From positions 62,001 to 126,000 of the forward strand of contig JAEZUE010000004.1 in assembly GCA_023443455.1 (NCBI GenBank): 64,000 nucleotides of DNA, given 5' to 3'. The notes beneath the pieces are model-generated. The model did not search any database. It saw only the letters and a list, made by a program, of their open reading frames with translations, and was not told where the DNA came from. Both the position numbers and the translations under genes were made by a program. This DNA is from Verrucomicrobiota bacterium (GTDB lineage Bacteria; Verrucomicrobiota; Verrucomicrobiia; Opitutales; Opitutaceae). Below, piece after piece: positions 1-7,941 of this stretch; position 1 is the first letter of the stretch; each line of letters begins with the position of its first letter.

Positions 1-148
1 GAATCGATTCGAGGGCGTCGAAACCGAGATGATACACGAGCACTTCGGCATTGTGCCAGTGCTCGCGGATGGCCCGGCTGATCAGTTCGCCGTACAGGCG
101 GTCAGCTTTGAGGACGACAATTCGCAGTGCGTCATGCTTGGACAACAT
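1..148 (-). CDS. Response regulator, receiver domain start (partial)
   Basis: The first 49 codons of a gene that runs off the left edge. The translation starts MLSKHDALRIVVLKADRLYG and continues with an amphipathic helix and a hydrophobic beta strand (AEVLVYHLGFDALESI). This matches the beta1-alpha1-beta2 opening of a CheY-like receiver, although the acidic pair after beta1 is replaced by KAD. The ATG lies 2 nt after the stop of the AAA+ ATPase gene, so it is probably the next gene of the transfer operon. A LuxR-type regulator of transfer is possible, but no output domain is visible. Confidence 0.5.
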   Translation of the reverse strand, partial: MLSKHDALRIVVLKADRLYGELISRAIREHWHNAEVLVYHLGFDALESI

Positions 149-150
149 CG

Positions 151-1059
151 TCAGGGGGCGGGGGGCCTGAGCTGGAGTTGTAGACCATCGGACGTGGGGA
201 GAAGGGAGCCGGTGCCGGTATCTCCGGCCAACAGCGCGGTCGCGAGGGCGTTGCGCACGAGCAGTTCGGTGGCGTCGCGCATCGGGCGGGCGCCAAGGCG
301 CTCGTTGTAGCCGAGGCGGACCACGGCATCAGTGACGCCGGGCTCGGGTTGCAGAGCGAAGCCCCGGTCGGCCAACGCTTGGCATTCCTTGGCGACCATT
401 CCGTGTGCGATCCGGCACTGGGCTTCGTAGTCGAGCCGGCTGAAGCCGACCGTCAGGGTGATGCGCGCGAAGATCTCCGGGCGCAGCTCGCGTTGGGCAT
501 CGTTTCGGACGAGCCGCTCCATCGTTTCGTGCTTCGACTTGCGCAGTGCCATGATGCGTTGCGCACCGATGTTGCTGGTGAGCACGACGTACCAATCGGA
601 GAAGTCGATCACCCGGTTGCGGCCGGTGGTCAGGCGCGCGGCATCGAGGAGTTGGAGCAGGACATCAAGGATGCGCGGATGCGCCTTTTCGATTTCGTCG
701 AAGAGCAACGTGCCGCGGCCGCCGCAGGCATCGAAACCCGCGGCGATGCGCCCCGGCTCGTCGGCTGTTCCGAGCAACAGGCCGAGTCGATCGGGTGTCT
801 GGTATTCGGACATGTCCAGGCGCACGACGCGGTCGGGCCCGACCAGTTCCTCGGTGAAGCGCAGCGTCAGCTCGGTTTTGCCAACGCCGGTAGGTCCGAG
901 GAACAGGAAGCTGGCGCGTGGTCGCCCGCGGGCGCTCAGACCCAACTCGCCGTGCTGCAGGCGTTCGGCGACGCGGTCGATCACCTGGTCTTGTCCGGTC
1001 AGGTGCGCCTTCAGGCGCGCCGGCAGGGCACGCAGCTGTTCGCGTGAGATTTCCATCAT
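151..1059 (-). CDS. ClpB-like single-domain AAA+ ATPase
   Basis: 302 residues forming one class-2 AAA+ module of the Clp/Hsp100 type. Walker A GPTGVGKT is at residues 55-62, Walker B LLFDEIEKAH at 118-127, sensor 1 LTSN at 160-163, and the sensor-2 motif GARP at 256-259, followed by the small C-terminal domain. ClpB and ClpA are over 700 residues with two modules plus an N-domain, so this is a minimal second-module version. Two adjacent ATG codons could serve as start. It is the penultimate gene of the conjugation operon, where a VirB11-type traffic ATPase might be expected. A role in pilus or substrate remodelling is inference. Confidence 0.8.
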   Translation of the reverse strand: MMEISREQLRALPARLKAHLTGQDQVIDRVAERLQHGELGLSARGRPRASFLFLGPTGVGKTELTLRFTEELVGPDRVVRLDMSEYQTPDRLGLLLGTADEPGRIAAGFDACGGRGTLLFDEIEKAHPRILDVLLQLLDAARLTTGRNRVIDFSDWYVVLTSNIGAQRIMALRKSKHETMERLVRNDAQRELRPEIFARITLTVGFSRLDYEAQCRIAHGMVAKECQALADRGFALQPEPGVTDAVVRLGYNERLGARPMRDATELLVRNALATALLAGDTGTGSLLPTSDGLQLQLRPPAP

Positions 1060-1074
1060 CCGCTTTTCCGTAAC

Positions 1075-1638
1075 CTAGTTCTGGTTGTCTGTCGGTTGGC
1101 CGGCCGCAGTGGGTGCCCGTGGCGGGGCTGTCGCAATGGCAGCGGCCGACGCGACGCAGCGTTCGGCTTCGAGTTGTTCGCGCAGCACCTTCGCTTTCGT
1201 GCTCTCGCGAACGAGGACGCGATACTGCTCCTGCATCTTCTGGCCGGTCTCGGCCATGGTGTTGCGTAGTGTCTGCAGTTCGGCCGTCACGGTCCGCTGC
1301 GTTGCCAATACCGCGGCGAGTTCCGTGCTCGGCGGAAGCGGCGCGACACTCGTGCGTGCGAACGAATCCCGCGGGACGGTGGCGAGCCACGAATCGAACG
1401 TCACCGGAACGACTGTCCGCCGGTACAGTGTGTGCGCGTCGTGCAGCAATGTCGGATCGTCGGCATCGCGATACGGACCGATCGCATAGGGCGTGAATGC
1501 GACCTGGGTGACCGGTGCCACGGTGGCCGACGGATCTGGTGGCGGTGCATTGGTCGGTGGCGAGACAGTGCGCTCGATCCGGGCCGTGGTGCAGCCGGCC
1601 ACGAGCAGAGGGAGGATCACGAAACGGGCTGGGTTCAT
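1075..1638 (-). CDS. Conjugation-associated lipoprotein with coiled coil
   Basis: 187 residues. The start chosen gives a short lipoprotein signal, MNPARFVILPLLVAGC, with lipobox VAGC at residues 13-16. A longer upstream reading has no signal and would overlap the VirB10 gene. The ATG follows the VirB10 stop by 1 nt and a GAGGATGAG purine-rich site precedes it. After a proline-rich stretch, the C-terminal half (about 120-165) is a Gln/Glu-rich helical segment likely to form a coiled coil, ending in an Ala/Thr/Pro tail. The operon position suggests an outer-membrane pore lipoprotein of VirB7/TraV type. This is inferred from position, not sequence homology. Confidence 0.65.
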   Translation of the reverse strand: MNPARFVILPLLVAGCTTARIERTVSPPTNAPPPDPSATVAPVTQVAFTPYAIGPYRDADDPTLLHDAHTLYRRTVVPVTFDSWLATVPRDSFARTSVAPLPPSTELAAVLATQRTVTAELQTLRNTMAETGQKMQEQYRVLVRESTKAKVLREQLEAERCVASAAAIATAPPRAPTAAGQPTDNQN

Positions 1639-1639
1639 C

Positions 1640-2764
1640 TCATCCTCGGGTTGGTGTTGTCGTCGGTGGGGAAGAGTTTTGCGGTGGGGGCGTGGGTTGA
1701 GTGCTTGTGGCGGCGACGGCGGCATTGCTGGGATCCACGGGACTCAACACGTACACATAGAGTTCCTTTCCGGCGGCGACGCGGACGAAGTACCCGTTCT
1801 CCTCGAGATCCTGCAGCGTGCGCTGCGCATACAGGTCGAACACGTTGCCGGCGCCTTCGCGCAGCCCGTTGGAGACCGATCCGGTGATCGTGGTACCGAT
1901 CGCAGTCTGCGTACGGTCCTGCGTGCCGCGGGAGAATCCGCTCAGCGCCGCGGCGGCGAGCAGCTTGAGCTCTTGGAGATCGTCGCTGGCGAGGAGCCTT
2001 CCCTTGATTCCGGCCGAACCGTCGGTGATGCCGAATCCCGCGGTGCCGTGGTCGTATTCGCGATCCAGTGCCACGCCGGCGAAACGCAGTTCGCGCCCGT
2101 CCTGCCAGACGAAGCGCCAAGCCCCCGCCGTGGTGATGCGATCGCGCAGACGGCCCGCCGTCGCCGTGCCGTGCACGAGCGTGTTGGCGGGAATCACCAG
2201 GCGTCCGTTCTGCCAAACGTCCTCCAACAACAACGCGATGATGGGCGTTTCGAGGTTCGCGCTGTCGACCGTGTTCACGAGTTTGCACTTCAGCAGCGTG
2301 CCGAACGGGATGAAACGCTCGGGCTCGAGTGGCGCGGCATTCGGAGGGTGCGGCGGTACCGGTGAATAGCCGGCGAGCAGCGAGGCATAGCGAAGCTTGC
2401 GCGGTTTGGGCGGCGGAGGTGGGGCGGCGTGGACGTCATTTTGTGCCGGCGCTCGGATTATCTGAACGCTGGCAGGTGGCGGACGGAACGGCACGATGCC
2501 GTTGCCCGGTTCTGCGCTTTCGCCGGTATCGCCGGCGGATGGCCGCACCTCCTGTGGCAGTCCGTTTTCCAAGCCCTGATCGAGCGGGATCCGCACGCGG
2601 CCGAGTTCGACCTCGCGCTTGCGTTGGGCCTCGAGCGCTTTCGCCGCCTCGGCCTCGGAACGATGCCGACTGTAGAGCCAGAGCCCGATGAAGAGCACCG
2701 CGACGAAGATCACGAAGAGCCCGAAACGGCTGCGCAGGAAATCGGCGAGGCGACGCGGGTTCAT
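1640..2764 (-). CDS. virB10: VirB10/TrbI-family core-complex protein
   Basis: 374 residues with the VirB10 layout: a short basic cytoplasmic N-terminus, one membrane helix at residues 14-31, a long proline-rich periplasmic linker (PPPPPKPRK near 115-123), and a C-terminal beta domain beginning FIPFGTLLKCKLV at 151. That domain carries the family pattern of conserved strand, variable loop, then RLVIPANTLVHGTA. It ends with a disordered Pro/Thr tail. VirB10 spans the envelope and transmits ATPase energy to the outer-membrane pore. Its ATG overlaps the VirB9-like stop as ATGA, implying translational coupling. Confidence 0.9.
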   Translation of the reverse strand: MNPRRLADFLRSRFGLFVIFVAVLFIGLWLYSRHRSEAEAAKALEAQRKREVELGRVRIPLDQGLENGLPQEVRPSAGDTGESAEPGNGIVPFRPPPASVQIIRAPAQNDVHAAPPPPPKPRKLRYASLLAGYSPVPPHPPNAAPLEPERFIPFGTLLKCKLVNTVDSANLETPIIALLLEDVWQNGRLVIPANTLVHGTATAGRLRDRITTAGAWRFVWQDGRELRFAGVALDREYDHGTAGFGITDGSAGIKGRLLASDDLQELKLLAAAALSGFSRGTQDRTQTAIGTTITGSVSNGLREGAGNVFDLYAQRTLQDLEENGYFVRVAAGKELYVYVLSPVDPSNAAVAATSTQPTPPPQNSSPPTTTPTRG

Positions 2765-3660
2765 GGCGTCTCGGTGGTTGGGGTGGCTGCGTTGGCCGCA
2801 ACGGCCGTTTCGGCAGGTGCGGTGTTGATGAGGATCGTGAACGCGTTCTGCGCGCTCAGATCGTTGCGCGTGCCATCCGGCATCCCGATCACCGCGAATT
2901 CCGCGGGGGCGCTCTCACCCGGATCGAGATGTACCGGGCCGTTGGCGATTGCGTGGGCAAAGCGTTCCTGCCCGACCCGGGCGGCGAACGTTTCCGGCGC
3001 GAGGGCGAGCGGGTGGTCGCCGGTGTTGCGCAACCGCAGCAGAAACACGACGGCATCCTCGCGGGCGAAGCGGTAGACCTCGTCGACGGTGATTTCCAGA
3101 TCGGGCAGGGTGGTGGTGCGTCGCGGCGTGGAGCGCGTCACGTCCGAGACCGCGTCTGGCAGCACACGGGCCAGCACCGGAAATGCGCGGGCGCGGTCGA
3201 GCAGGCTCAATCCGATGCGCGGCGAAAATCGCACTGCGGCGGGTGGACCGTCGACACGCCGGGCGGTTGGTGGTTCGTCGCGACCGAAGATCACGCTCGC
3301 CACCGAGTCCGTCTCGACGCTGTGCAATTCGACCACGTACGCGGCGCCTTCGAACATCAGGGTGAGCCGACCCACCGCATCGGGTCGCAGGCTTTGCACG
3401 AGGACGAAACTCCCGCCCGGGGCGTGGGTGACATGAAACCGCAGGGCCGGGTTTTCCTCGAATTCGACGGGGCCTTTGCCGTCGTCGATCAGCAGGTCGG
3501 CGCCGGCCACTGCGGTGAGCGGTCCGGGAAACACCAGGGTCGTGACCTCGCGCGAGACTGGGAGGTCGACGGCGCGGCGCGGATCAAGGACCAGTTCGCG
3601 GATCGGCTGGGCTTGCAGCGCCGAGGCGGCGGCAAGCAGGAGCGCGACAGTTTTCCACAT
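2761..3660 (-). CDS. VirB9/TrbG- or TraK-like secretion protein
   Basis: 299 residues with a cleavable signal peptide (MWKTVALLLAAASALQAQ). The N-terminal half is all beta: ELVLDPRRAVDLPVSREVTT, then strands resembling the VirB9 or TraK N-domain, which binds the channel core. The second half (from about 180) is a second beta domain with a typical secreted-sandwich pattern. It lies between the VirB8- and VirB10-type genes, the canonical place for VirB9. Sequence similarity to classical VirB9 is weak by eye, so the call rests on export, fold pattern and gene order. Confidence 0.65.
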   Translation of the reverse strand: MWKTVALLLAAASALQAQPIRELVLDPRRAVDLPVSREVTTLVFPGPLTAVAGADLLIDDGKGPVEFEENPALRFHVTHAPGGSFVLVQSLRPDAVGRLTLMFEGAAYVVELHSVETDSVASVIFGRDEPPTARRVDGPPAAVRFSPRIGLSLLDRARAFPVLARVLPDAVSDVTRSTPRRTTTLPDLEITVDEVYRFAREDAVVFLLRLRNTGDHPLALAPETFAARVGQERFAHAIANGPVHLDPGESAPAEFAVIGMPDGTRNDLSAQNAFTILINTAPAETAVAANAATPTTETP

Positions 3661-3669
3661 ACGGTTTCC

Positions 3670-4221
3670 TCATGTTTTCACGGGTTCGACTTGGAACGCC
3701 GCGACGGCTGTGGGAAACCGCCCGTTGCGAGTCAGGTCCGGATTGACCAAGAACTTGAAGCGTACCCGGTAATGTAGGACCTCGGTGATGGGAGCGCCCC
3801 GGAAGGCGCCCACGCGGATCAATTGGACCTCTGCCGCGGTATAGAACGCGTTGTCGCGGGCGCTGAGCACCTCAGGCGTGCCCACCTCGACTTTCTGGTG
3901 CAGGGACTTGGCCTCGAACTCGTCCTTGGAGCGCTTGAATGCCGTCTGTGCCGCCGCTGCTGCGTCGCGTAGGAAGAGCTGTTTGAACAACTCGGGGTTG
4001 TCGAGGCCCTGTGGGTTGCGTTCGAAGAGGGCCTTGCAGGCGAGCTTGGTCTGCATCGCGTGCAAATCCTTCGCCTGTTGGATGTCGACGACTGGTGACA
4101 CGTAGTAGGTACCGAGGCTGTCGATCAGCACGACGTCCCGTTGGCGGGTGAACTTGTCGACCAGTCGTTGTCGGTCCCAGATCGACCAACCCCACGCGGC
4201 GACAGCGATCAGAAACCACAC
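3670..4221 (-). CDS. VirB8/TraE/TrbF-like inner-membrane protein
   Basis: 183 residues from a GTG start. The protein begins directly with a membrane helix (WFLIAVAAWGWSIW), followed by a periplasmic alpha+beta domain of the NTF2-like size and pattern found in VirB8/TraE: a charged helix, ALFERNPQGL, and C-terminal strands VLHYRVRFKFLV. The cytoplasmic N-terminus expected before the helix is missing in this frame. A good start (AAAGGA site, ATG at 4313) exists upstream in another frame that stops at 4209. The gene may therefore be frameshifted or start unusually. See the separate finding. Confidence 0.7.
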   Translation of the reverse strand: MWFLIAVAAWGWSIWDRQRLVDKFTRQRDVVLIDSLGTYYVSPVVDIQQAKDLHAMQTKLACKALFERNPQGLDNPELFKQLFLRDAAAAAQTAFKRSKDEFEAKSLHQKVEVGTPEVLSARDNAFYTAAEVQLIRVGAFRGAPITEVLHYRVRFKFLVNPDLTRNGRFPTAVAAFQVEPVKT

Positions 4222-4318
4222 CAGGGGCTGCCGACGCTGGCGGTCGAAGATCGCCAGCAGGGACGAACGGGGCCGGCCGAACGGCGTGGGGCAGTGGCGG
4301 CCGTGGCATCCATGGTGT

Positions 4319-4510
4319 TTATCCTTTCCGGGGTGGAAGTTTGCCGGGGCGCGGCGGCGCTCCGCGCGGCCCCGCGTCGCTCGGTGCGAGATCTTCGTCG
4401 AGGAGATCGAGAAGGGATTGGGTGGCCTTCTGCTTGGCCGCTGTCGAACGGCGAATCGAGTTCGTCGAATCCTGGAGCGCGGCGATGGATCTGCGGTTGA
4501 GGTTAAGCAT
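4319..4510 (-). CDS. Small protein of the conjugation operon
   Basis: 63 residues, basic and polar: a helical segment about 1-40 (RRSIAALQDSTNSIRRSTAAKQKATQ) then a Pro/Arg/Gly-rich tail ending PPRKG. The ATG overlaps the last 8 nt of the TrbL gene, which suggests translational coupling and supports it as real. There is no signal peptide or membrane segment and I do not recognise a family. The codon pattern matches its neighbours. Confidence 0.5.
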   Translation of the reverse strand: MLNLNRRSIAALQDSTNSIRRSTAAKQKATQSLLDLLDEDLAPSDAGPRGAPPRPGKLPPRKG

Positions 4511-5687
4511 GGCTGTCGATGTCGATGGCGGCTTTGTTCGGGTCGGGATTGTGAGGCTGAGAGTCGAACCCGCTGCGGCTGCGTCGTGAACGCGCTGCGT
4601 ATTCAGTGAATACAGAAGAGAATGCTTCGGATGCGTTGGCATTGTCGCGCTGGGCGGCCGCAGCGGCTTCCGAGGCAGCCGCGTGGCGTCGCATCAGTGT
4701 TCCGGCGTAGAAGCCGGCCATCCCGCGCACGACAGTGTTTGTCGTTTGGGGCGACCCGCCGCCTCGTGCTGCCGACTCGGAACCGGCGACAAGTGCGCCG
4801 GCTGCGATGACCCCGGGCAGCGCAACCCCTCCCGTTACCGCTGCGACCGATGCGGCCACGGCGCCCGACAGCGCAGATTGGGCAACGCCGCCAACACCTT
4901 GTGCGAGGGCGACCATCGGATTTGCACCCATCAGGAGAATCTTGGTGGTGACCCACGGCGCGAGGACCGCGCTGACGATCATCCATGATCCGATCAGCAA
5001 CACGGTGAGGGCGGGTACAGCTAACGGTGACCCGGTCGCGAAAACAGGAACAAGGTTTGCGGCGGCAGCGGCTTCGAGCATCGCGTTGGTGATCACGGCT
5101 GCGAGGACCCATCCGAAGGGCCAACAAACCAAGGCCACGAGGCCGAGCAGGTATTTTTGCGCCACGCCGGCCATCGGTCGAAGCATGAAGAACGAGAGGA
5201 AGATTGGGCTAATCGACCAGCCCGTGGTGAGAAGTACGCCACCCAGCAGCTTCACGATATACTGGATGCCCCAAGCCACCCAGCCGAACAGCCAAAGGAA
5301 GGCATAGCAGAACGCGGTGCCCACTGACTCGGTTCCCCAGATGATGTCCCAGATACTGGTGTCCGGATTCGCGGGTGCTCCACCGGCCACGAACTCGACG
5401 AAGCGATCATCCGTGGCCCTTGGATCAATTCCCATGAAGCTCCCGAATGTCATTACGATGTCGTTCAGTCGAAGCAGCCACTCGCGAAGCATCAGTGTGG
5501 TCAGACCGATCAGGAACACTTTGGCCAGAAGCCAGAGAAAGGTAGTTCCATCCGGTCGGCTTCGCACACACCGGAAGACCAGCCCAGCGGTCACGATTCC
5601 GCTTCCAAGGTATGCACATCCGCCCCACAGGTTCGAAAGACCATCGAAGAACGCGGGTGGAAGAATGCTTCCGGCTGGTGCTGGCAT
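4503..5687 (-). CDS. TrbL/VirB6-family polytopic membrane protein
   Basis: 394 residues. At least six hydrophobic helices lie within about residues 25-250 (for example TTFLWLLAKVFLIGLTTLML, GVLLTTGWSISPIFLSFFML, YLLGLVALVCWPFGWVLAAV). A glycine/alanine-rich region follows (about 255-320), then a polar cytoplasmic tail. This is the arrangement of TrbL/VirB6 proteins, which form the inner-membrane substrate gate of the mating pore. The tail is Ala-, Asn- and Ser-rich. It sits between the TrbK-like lipoprotein and the VirB8-type gene. Confidence 0.85.
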   Translation of the reverse strand: MPAPAGSILPPAFFDGLSNLWGGCAYLGSGIVTAGLVFRCVRSRPDGTTFLWLLAKVFLIGLTTLMLREWLLRLNDIVMTFGSFMGIDPRATDDRFVEFVAGGAPANPDTSIWDIIWGTESVGTAFCYAFLWLFGWVAWGIQYIVKLLGGVLLTTGWSISPIFLSFFMLRPMAGVAQKYLLGLVALVCWPFGWVLAAVITNAMLEAAAAANLVPVFATGSPLAVPALTVLLIGSWMIVSAVLAPWVTTKILLMGANPMVALAQGVGGVAQSALSGAVAASVAAVTGGVALPGVIAAGALVAGSESAARGGGSPQTTNTVVRGMAGFYAGTLMRRHAAASEAAAAAQRDNANASEAFSSVFTEYAARSRRSRSGFDSQPHNPDPNKAAIDIDSHA

Positions 5688-5699
5688 AGCTAGATTCCT

Positions 5700-5939
5700 C
5701 TACGGCTTCGATTCCGTGGCTGGTGTTTTCGATTCTGGTTTCTCTGCCGGTTCGTTCTTTTTGAAGTAGTCCGGCGTCCGAAACGCTTTGGGTAGCGCGT
5801 CCATCTCCTTGCGCGCGGCTTCGGCGCGGGCTTTGGCTGCCGCCTCGGCCTTGGCGCGGCGCGCTTCGGCTTCGCGGTCCGTGCAGCCGCAGACGCACAG
5901 CACGGCGAGGGTGGCAGCAATCATCACGGGTAGTTTCAT
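5700..5939 (-). CDS. TrbK-like small lipoprotein
   Basis: 79 residues with a lipoprotein signal, MKLPVMIAATLAVLCVCGC. The lipid-bearing Cys is residue 19. A highly charged Ala/Lys/Glu/Arg-rich helix follows (about 23-48), then a polar tail with KNEPAEKPESK. A strong CAGGAGGAGC ribosome site lies just before the ATG and fixes the start. Small lipoproteins next to TrbJ and TrbL are typical of P-type systems (TrbK, entry exclusion). The entry-exclusion role is inferred from position only. Confidence 0.65.
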   Translation of the reverse strand: MKLPVMIAATLAVLCVCGCTDREAEARRAKAEAAAKARAEAARKEMDALPKAFRTPDYFKKNEPAEKPESKTPATESKP

Positions 5940-5980
5940 GGCTCCTCCTGGTTGAAACGTGGTTCCGGTATCCGGTGTGC

Positions 5981-6793
5981 CTACGGAGCCAAGCGACGTT
6001 CCGAGACGTACTGCAGCAGACACTCGTAGCTCGGTCTGAAAGCCGTCGTTACCTTGCGGGATTCCTCCTGTGCGAGATGGCTGCGCGCCTCGGCCTGGGC
6101 CTTGTCTTCCGCACTGGCCATCGCCTGCGCTTCGGCCGTTTTCACCTGCACCTCGGTGGCGCTCATCGCGACCTCGGCGTCGAGCGCGGCGAGTTCGCCG
6201 TATTGGGCATTCAGCAGCGAAGCGAGCTTCTGCTGCTCGGCCTCGGTTGTTGCGCCCTGCAACGCATCGCTGGTGCGCCCGATGGCGCGTTTGAGGTCGT
6301 CGCGGCGACGGTAGATGTCGTCCTGGACCGTACGGTATCCGTCGACCGAAGCCACGATGGCTTGGGGCTGTTTATAGACGTTTTCGTCGCGTTGGATCGT
6401 GCCTCCATCGAAGTCCGGAAAGTCCGAGGTGATCCCCCGGAAAATCCCATCGCGGGTGTCGCCGAACAGGCCGCGCCCGTCGATCTGGGACAGGGTTTGC
6501 GACCAGCTCTGGATTTGGGTGGGCAGATTGAGATCGAGGCGGAAGTCGGAGAAGCCGACCAGATTGCGGATCGAGGCCATGTCGCCCATGCGGGTGAGCT
6601 GTGTCTCCATCTGGCGGATCTGCTGGACCTGGTTGCTGATCTGCTCGGCCTGCTTCGCAATCTGCTCCGTCATCGCCGCGTAGTTGGTGATGCTCTGTTG
6701 AAGGTTCGCGAAGTCGAACACGGCCCATTGCGCGAACACCGGCGTACGGCTGATGAACAGCAGGGCGAAGAGGGGGATGCATCGGGTTTTCAT
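5981..6793 (-). CDS. trbJ: TrbJ/VirB5-like periplasmic protein
   Basis: 270 residues. A signal peptide (ending TPVFAQ) is followed by VFDFANLQQSITNYA, close to the conserved N-terminus of mature TrbJ/VirB5 proteins. The rest is mainly long helices: EQIAKQAEQISNQVQQIRQMETQLTRMGDM, then two later helical blocks rich in Glu, Ala and Gln. VirB5/TrbJ is a minor pilus component at the tip. The start codon overlaps the stop of the upstream lipoprotein gene by 4 nt. Confidence 0.85.
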   Translation of the reverse strand: MKTRCIPLFALLFISRTPVFAQWAVFDFANLQQSITNYAAMTEQIAKQAEQISNQVQQIRQMETQLTRMGDMASIRNLVGFSDFRLDLNLPTQIQSWSQTLSQIDGRGLFGDTRDGIFRGITSDFPDFDGGTIQRDENVYKQPQAIVASVDGYRTVQDDIYRRRDDLKRAIGRTSDALQGATTEAEQQKLASLLNAQYGELAALDAEVAMSATEVQVKTAEAQAMASAEDKAQAEARSHLAQEESRKVTTAFRPSYECLLQYVSERRLAP

Positions 6794-7278
6794 TGTGGCT
6801 CCTTGGGCATGACCACACGAATCACGCGCGTGGTCGGTTCACGGTGGACGCCGTCCCGGTCGGACGCCGGAACCGGGATCTCGTAGTAGGTCTCGTCGTA
6901 GCCGTCCGAAGTGCGGGCGCGTTGGTTGTCGCGGGCGATCCAGTACTGCTGTTTCACCGCGTCGGACTGGCCCTTTTCGTAACCGGAGGTGAAGGCGTCG
7001 CGCTGGGCCTGATTGTTGAAGTGGTTGATGGTTTCGCCCACGACGAAGCCGGCCGCGGCGCCGATGGCGGCGTTGCGGGCCTTGTCGCCACTTTGGTGTG
7101 CGCCGACGAAGCCACCGGCAGCGGTTGTTGTCGCAGTGGTGACGAGATCGCGGGTCCGTCCCGAGGTTGTCGCGTTGGCGGTGGTGCAGCCCGGCGTGAC
7201 GAGCAGGACCATCGCGAGAAGGGCGATGGCGAACAGGTACGGCTGCGAAAAGCTCAGGGTGTCGAGCAGGCGTTGCAT
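6790..7278 (-). CDS. Lipoprotein with glycine-zipper segment
   Basis: 162 residues. An N-terminal hydrophobic stretch ends in VTPGC, a lipobox with Cys near residue 31. After a Thr/Ala-rich stretch comes AAGGFVGAHQSGDKARNAAIGAAAGFVVGETI, a glycine-zipper-like membrane-associating motif, then a polar domain with DGYDETYYEIPVPASDRDG. Similar small glycine-zipper lipoproteins occur in envelope-spanning systems. It is translationally coupled to trbJ, so it is probably a pore or stability component. No specific family is recognised. Confidence 0.6.
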   Translation of the reverse strand: MQRLLDTLSFSQPYLFAIALLAMVLLVTPGCTTANATTSGRTRDLVTTATTTAAGGFVGAHQSGDKARNAAIGAAAGFVVGETINHFNNQAQRDAFTSGYEKGQSDAVKQQYWIARDNQRARTSDGYDETYYEIPVPASDRDGVHREPTTRVIRVVMPKEPQ

Positions 7279-7296
7279 GGTGTCGTCCTCATGGAT

Positions 7297-7938
7297 TCAG
7301 ACTTCCTCCACCGTCAGGCGGAGTTCGTGGTGTTCGACGACTTCCTCATGGTGCATGTCGCGGGTGAACTGGCGCGCGAGCGTGCGGGAGATCAGGTCGT
7401 TCGCTTCCATCCGGCCATCGAGGAAATCGATGACGTCCAGCCGGGTGCGCAGACGCCCGGAGTGTGGGAGTTGGTCGGCTTCGAGGATCCCCTCCACTTC
7501 GACGATCGTGTCGACGTTGTCCTGGATGGATCGTTCGCGTTCGCCGCGTTCGGCGTAGGGACCAAGCTGCTCGGCGAGACGGTCCTCCTCGCCGAGCGTG
7601 TAGCCGGCGGCGAGTGCTTCGTAGGCGGACGTGGCGACCAACAACACGTCGATAGTTTCGCGTGCGCCGGCATGATTGGCGGCATGTTCCTCGCGCTCGA
7701 CGACGCGGTACAGGAGCGAGTCGTGTTCGGCGAGGACGGCGTCGATGGAGCGCACACGAAGCACCGATGGTGCGTTGGTCGCGGACAGTGTCGGTGTCCA
7801 CGAGGGCAGGCGCATCAGTTCGCGGGAAGCCGGCACGAGTGCGCCGGGAGTGGTGAGACGGAGGGACTCGGCCCGGTATTCGCCGCCCAGGCGGGCAAGC
7901 TCGCGGGCCTCGGTCTGGATTTGTTGGCGGGTTTTCAT
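7297..7938 (-). CDS. Conserved unknown protein of the transfer operon
   Basis: 213 residues, acidic and soluble, with no signal or membrane segment. It is mostly helical, with repeated Arg/Glu-rich segments (IQTEARELARLGGEYRAESL; NAPSVLRVRSIDAVLAEHDS) and a His/Glu-rich C-terminus (MHHEEVVEHHELRLTVEEV). It starts 3 nt after the VirB4 stop, so it is certainly cotranscribed. The cytoplasmic character and position behind VirB4 suggest an ATPase-associated accessory. I do not recognise the family. Confidence 0.6.
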   Translation of the reverse strand: MKTRQQIQTEARELARLGGEYRAESLRLTTPGALVPASRELMRLPSWTPTLSATNAPSVLRVRSIDAVLAEHDSLLYRVVEREEHAANHAGARETIDVLLVATSAYEALAAGYTLGEEDRLAEQLGPYAERGERERSIQDNVDTIVEVEGILEADQLPHSGRLRTRLDVIDFLDGRMEANDLISRTLARQFTRDMHHEEVVEHHELRLTVEEV

Positions 7939-7941
7939 GGC

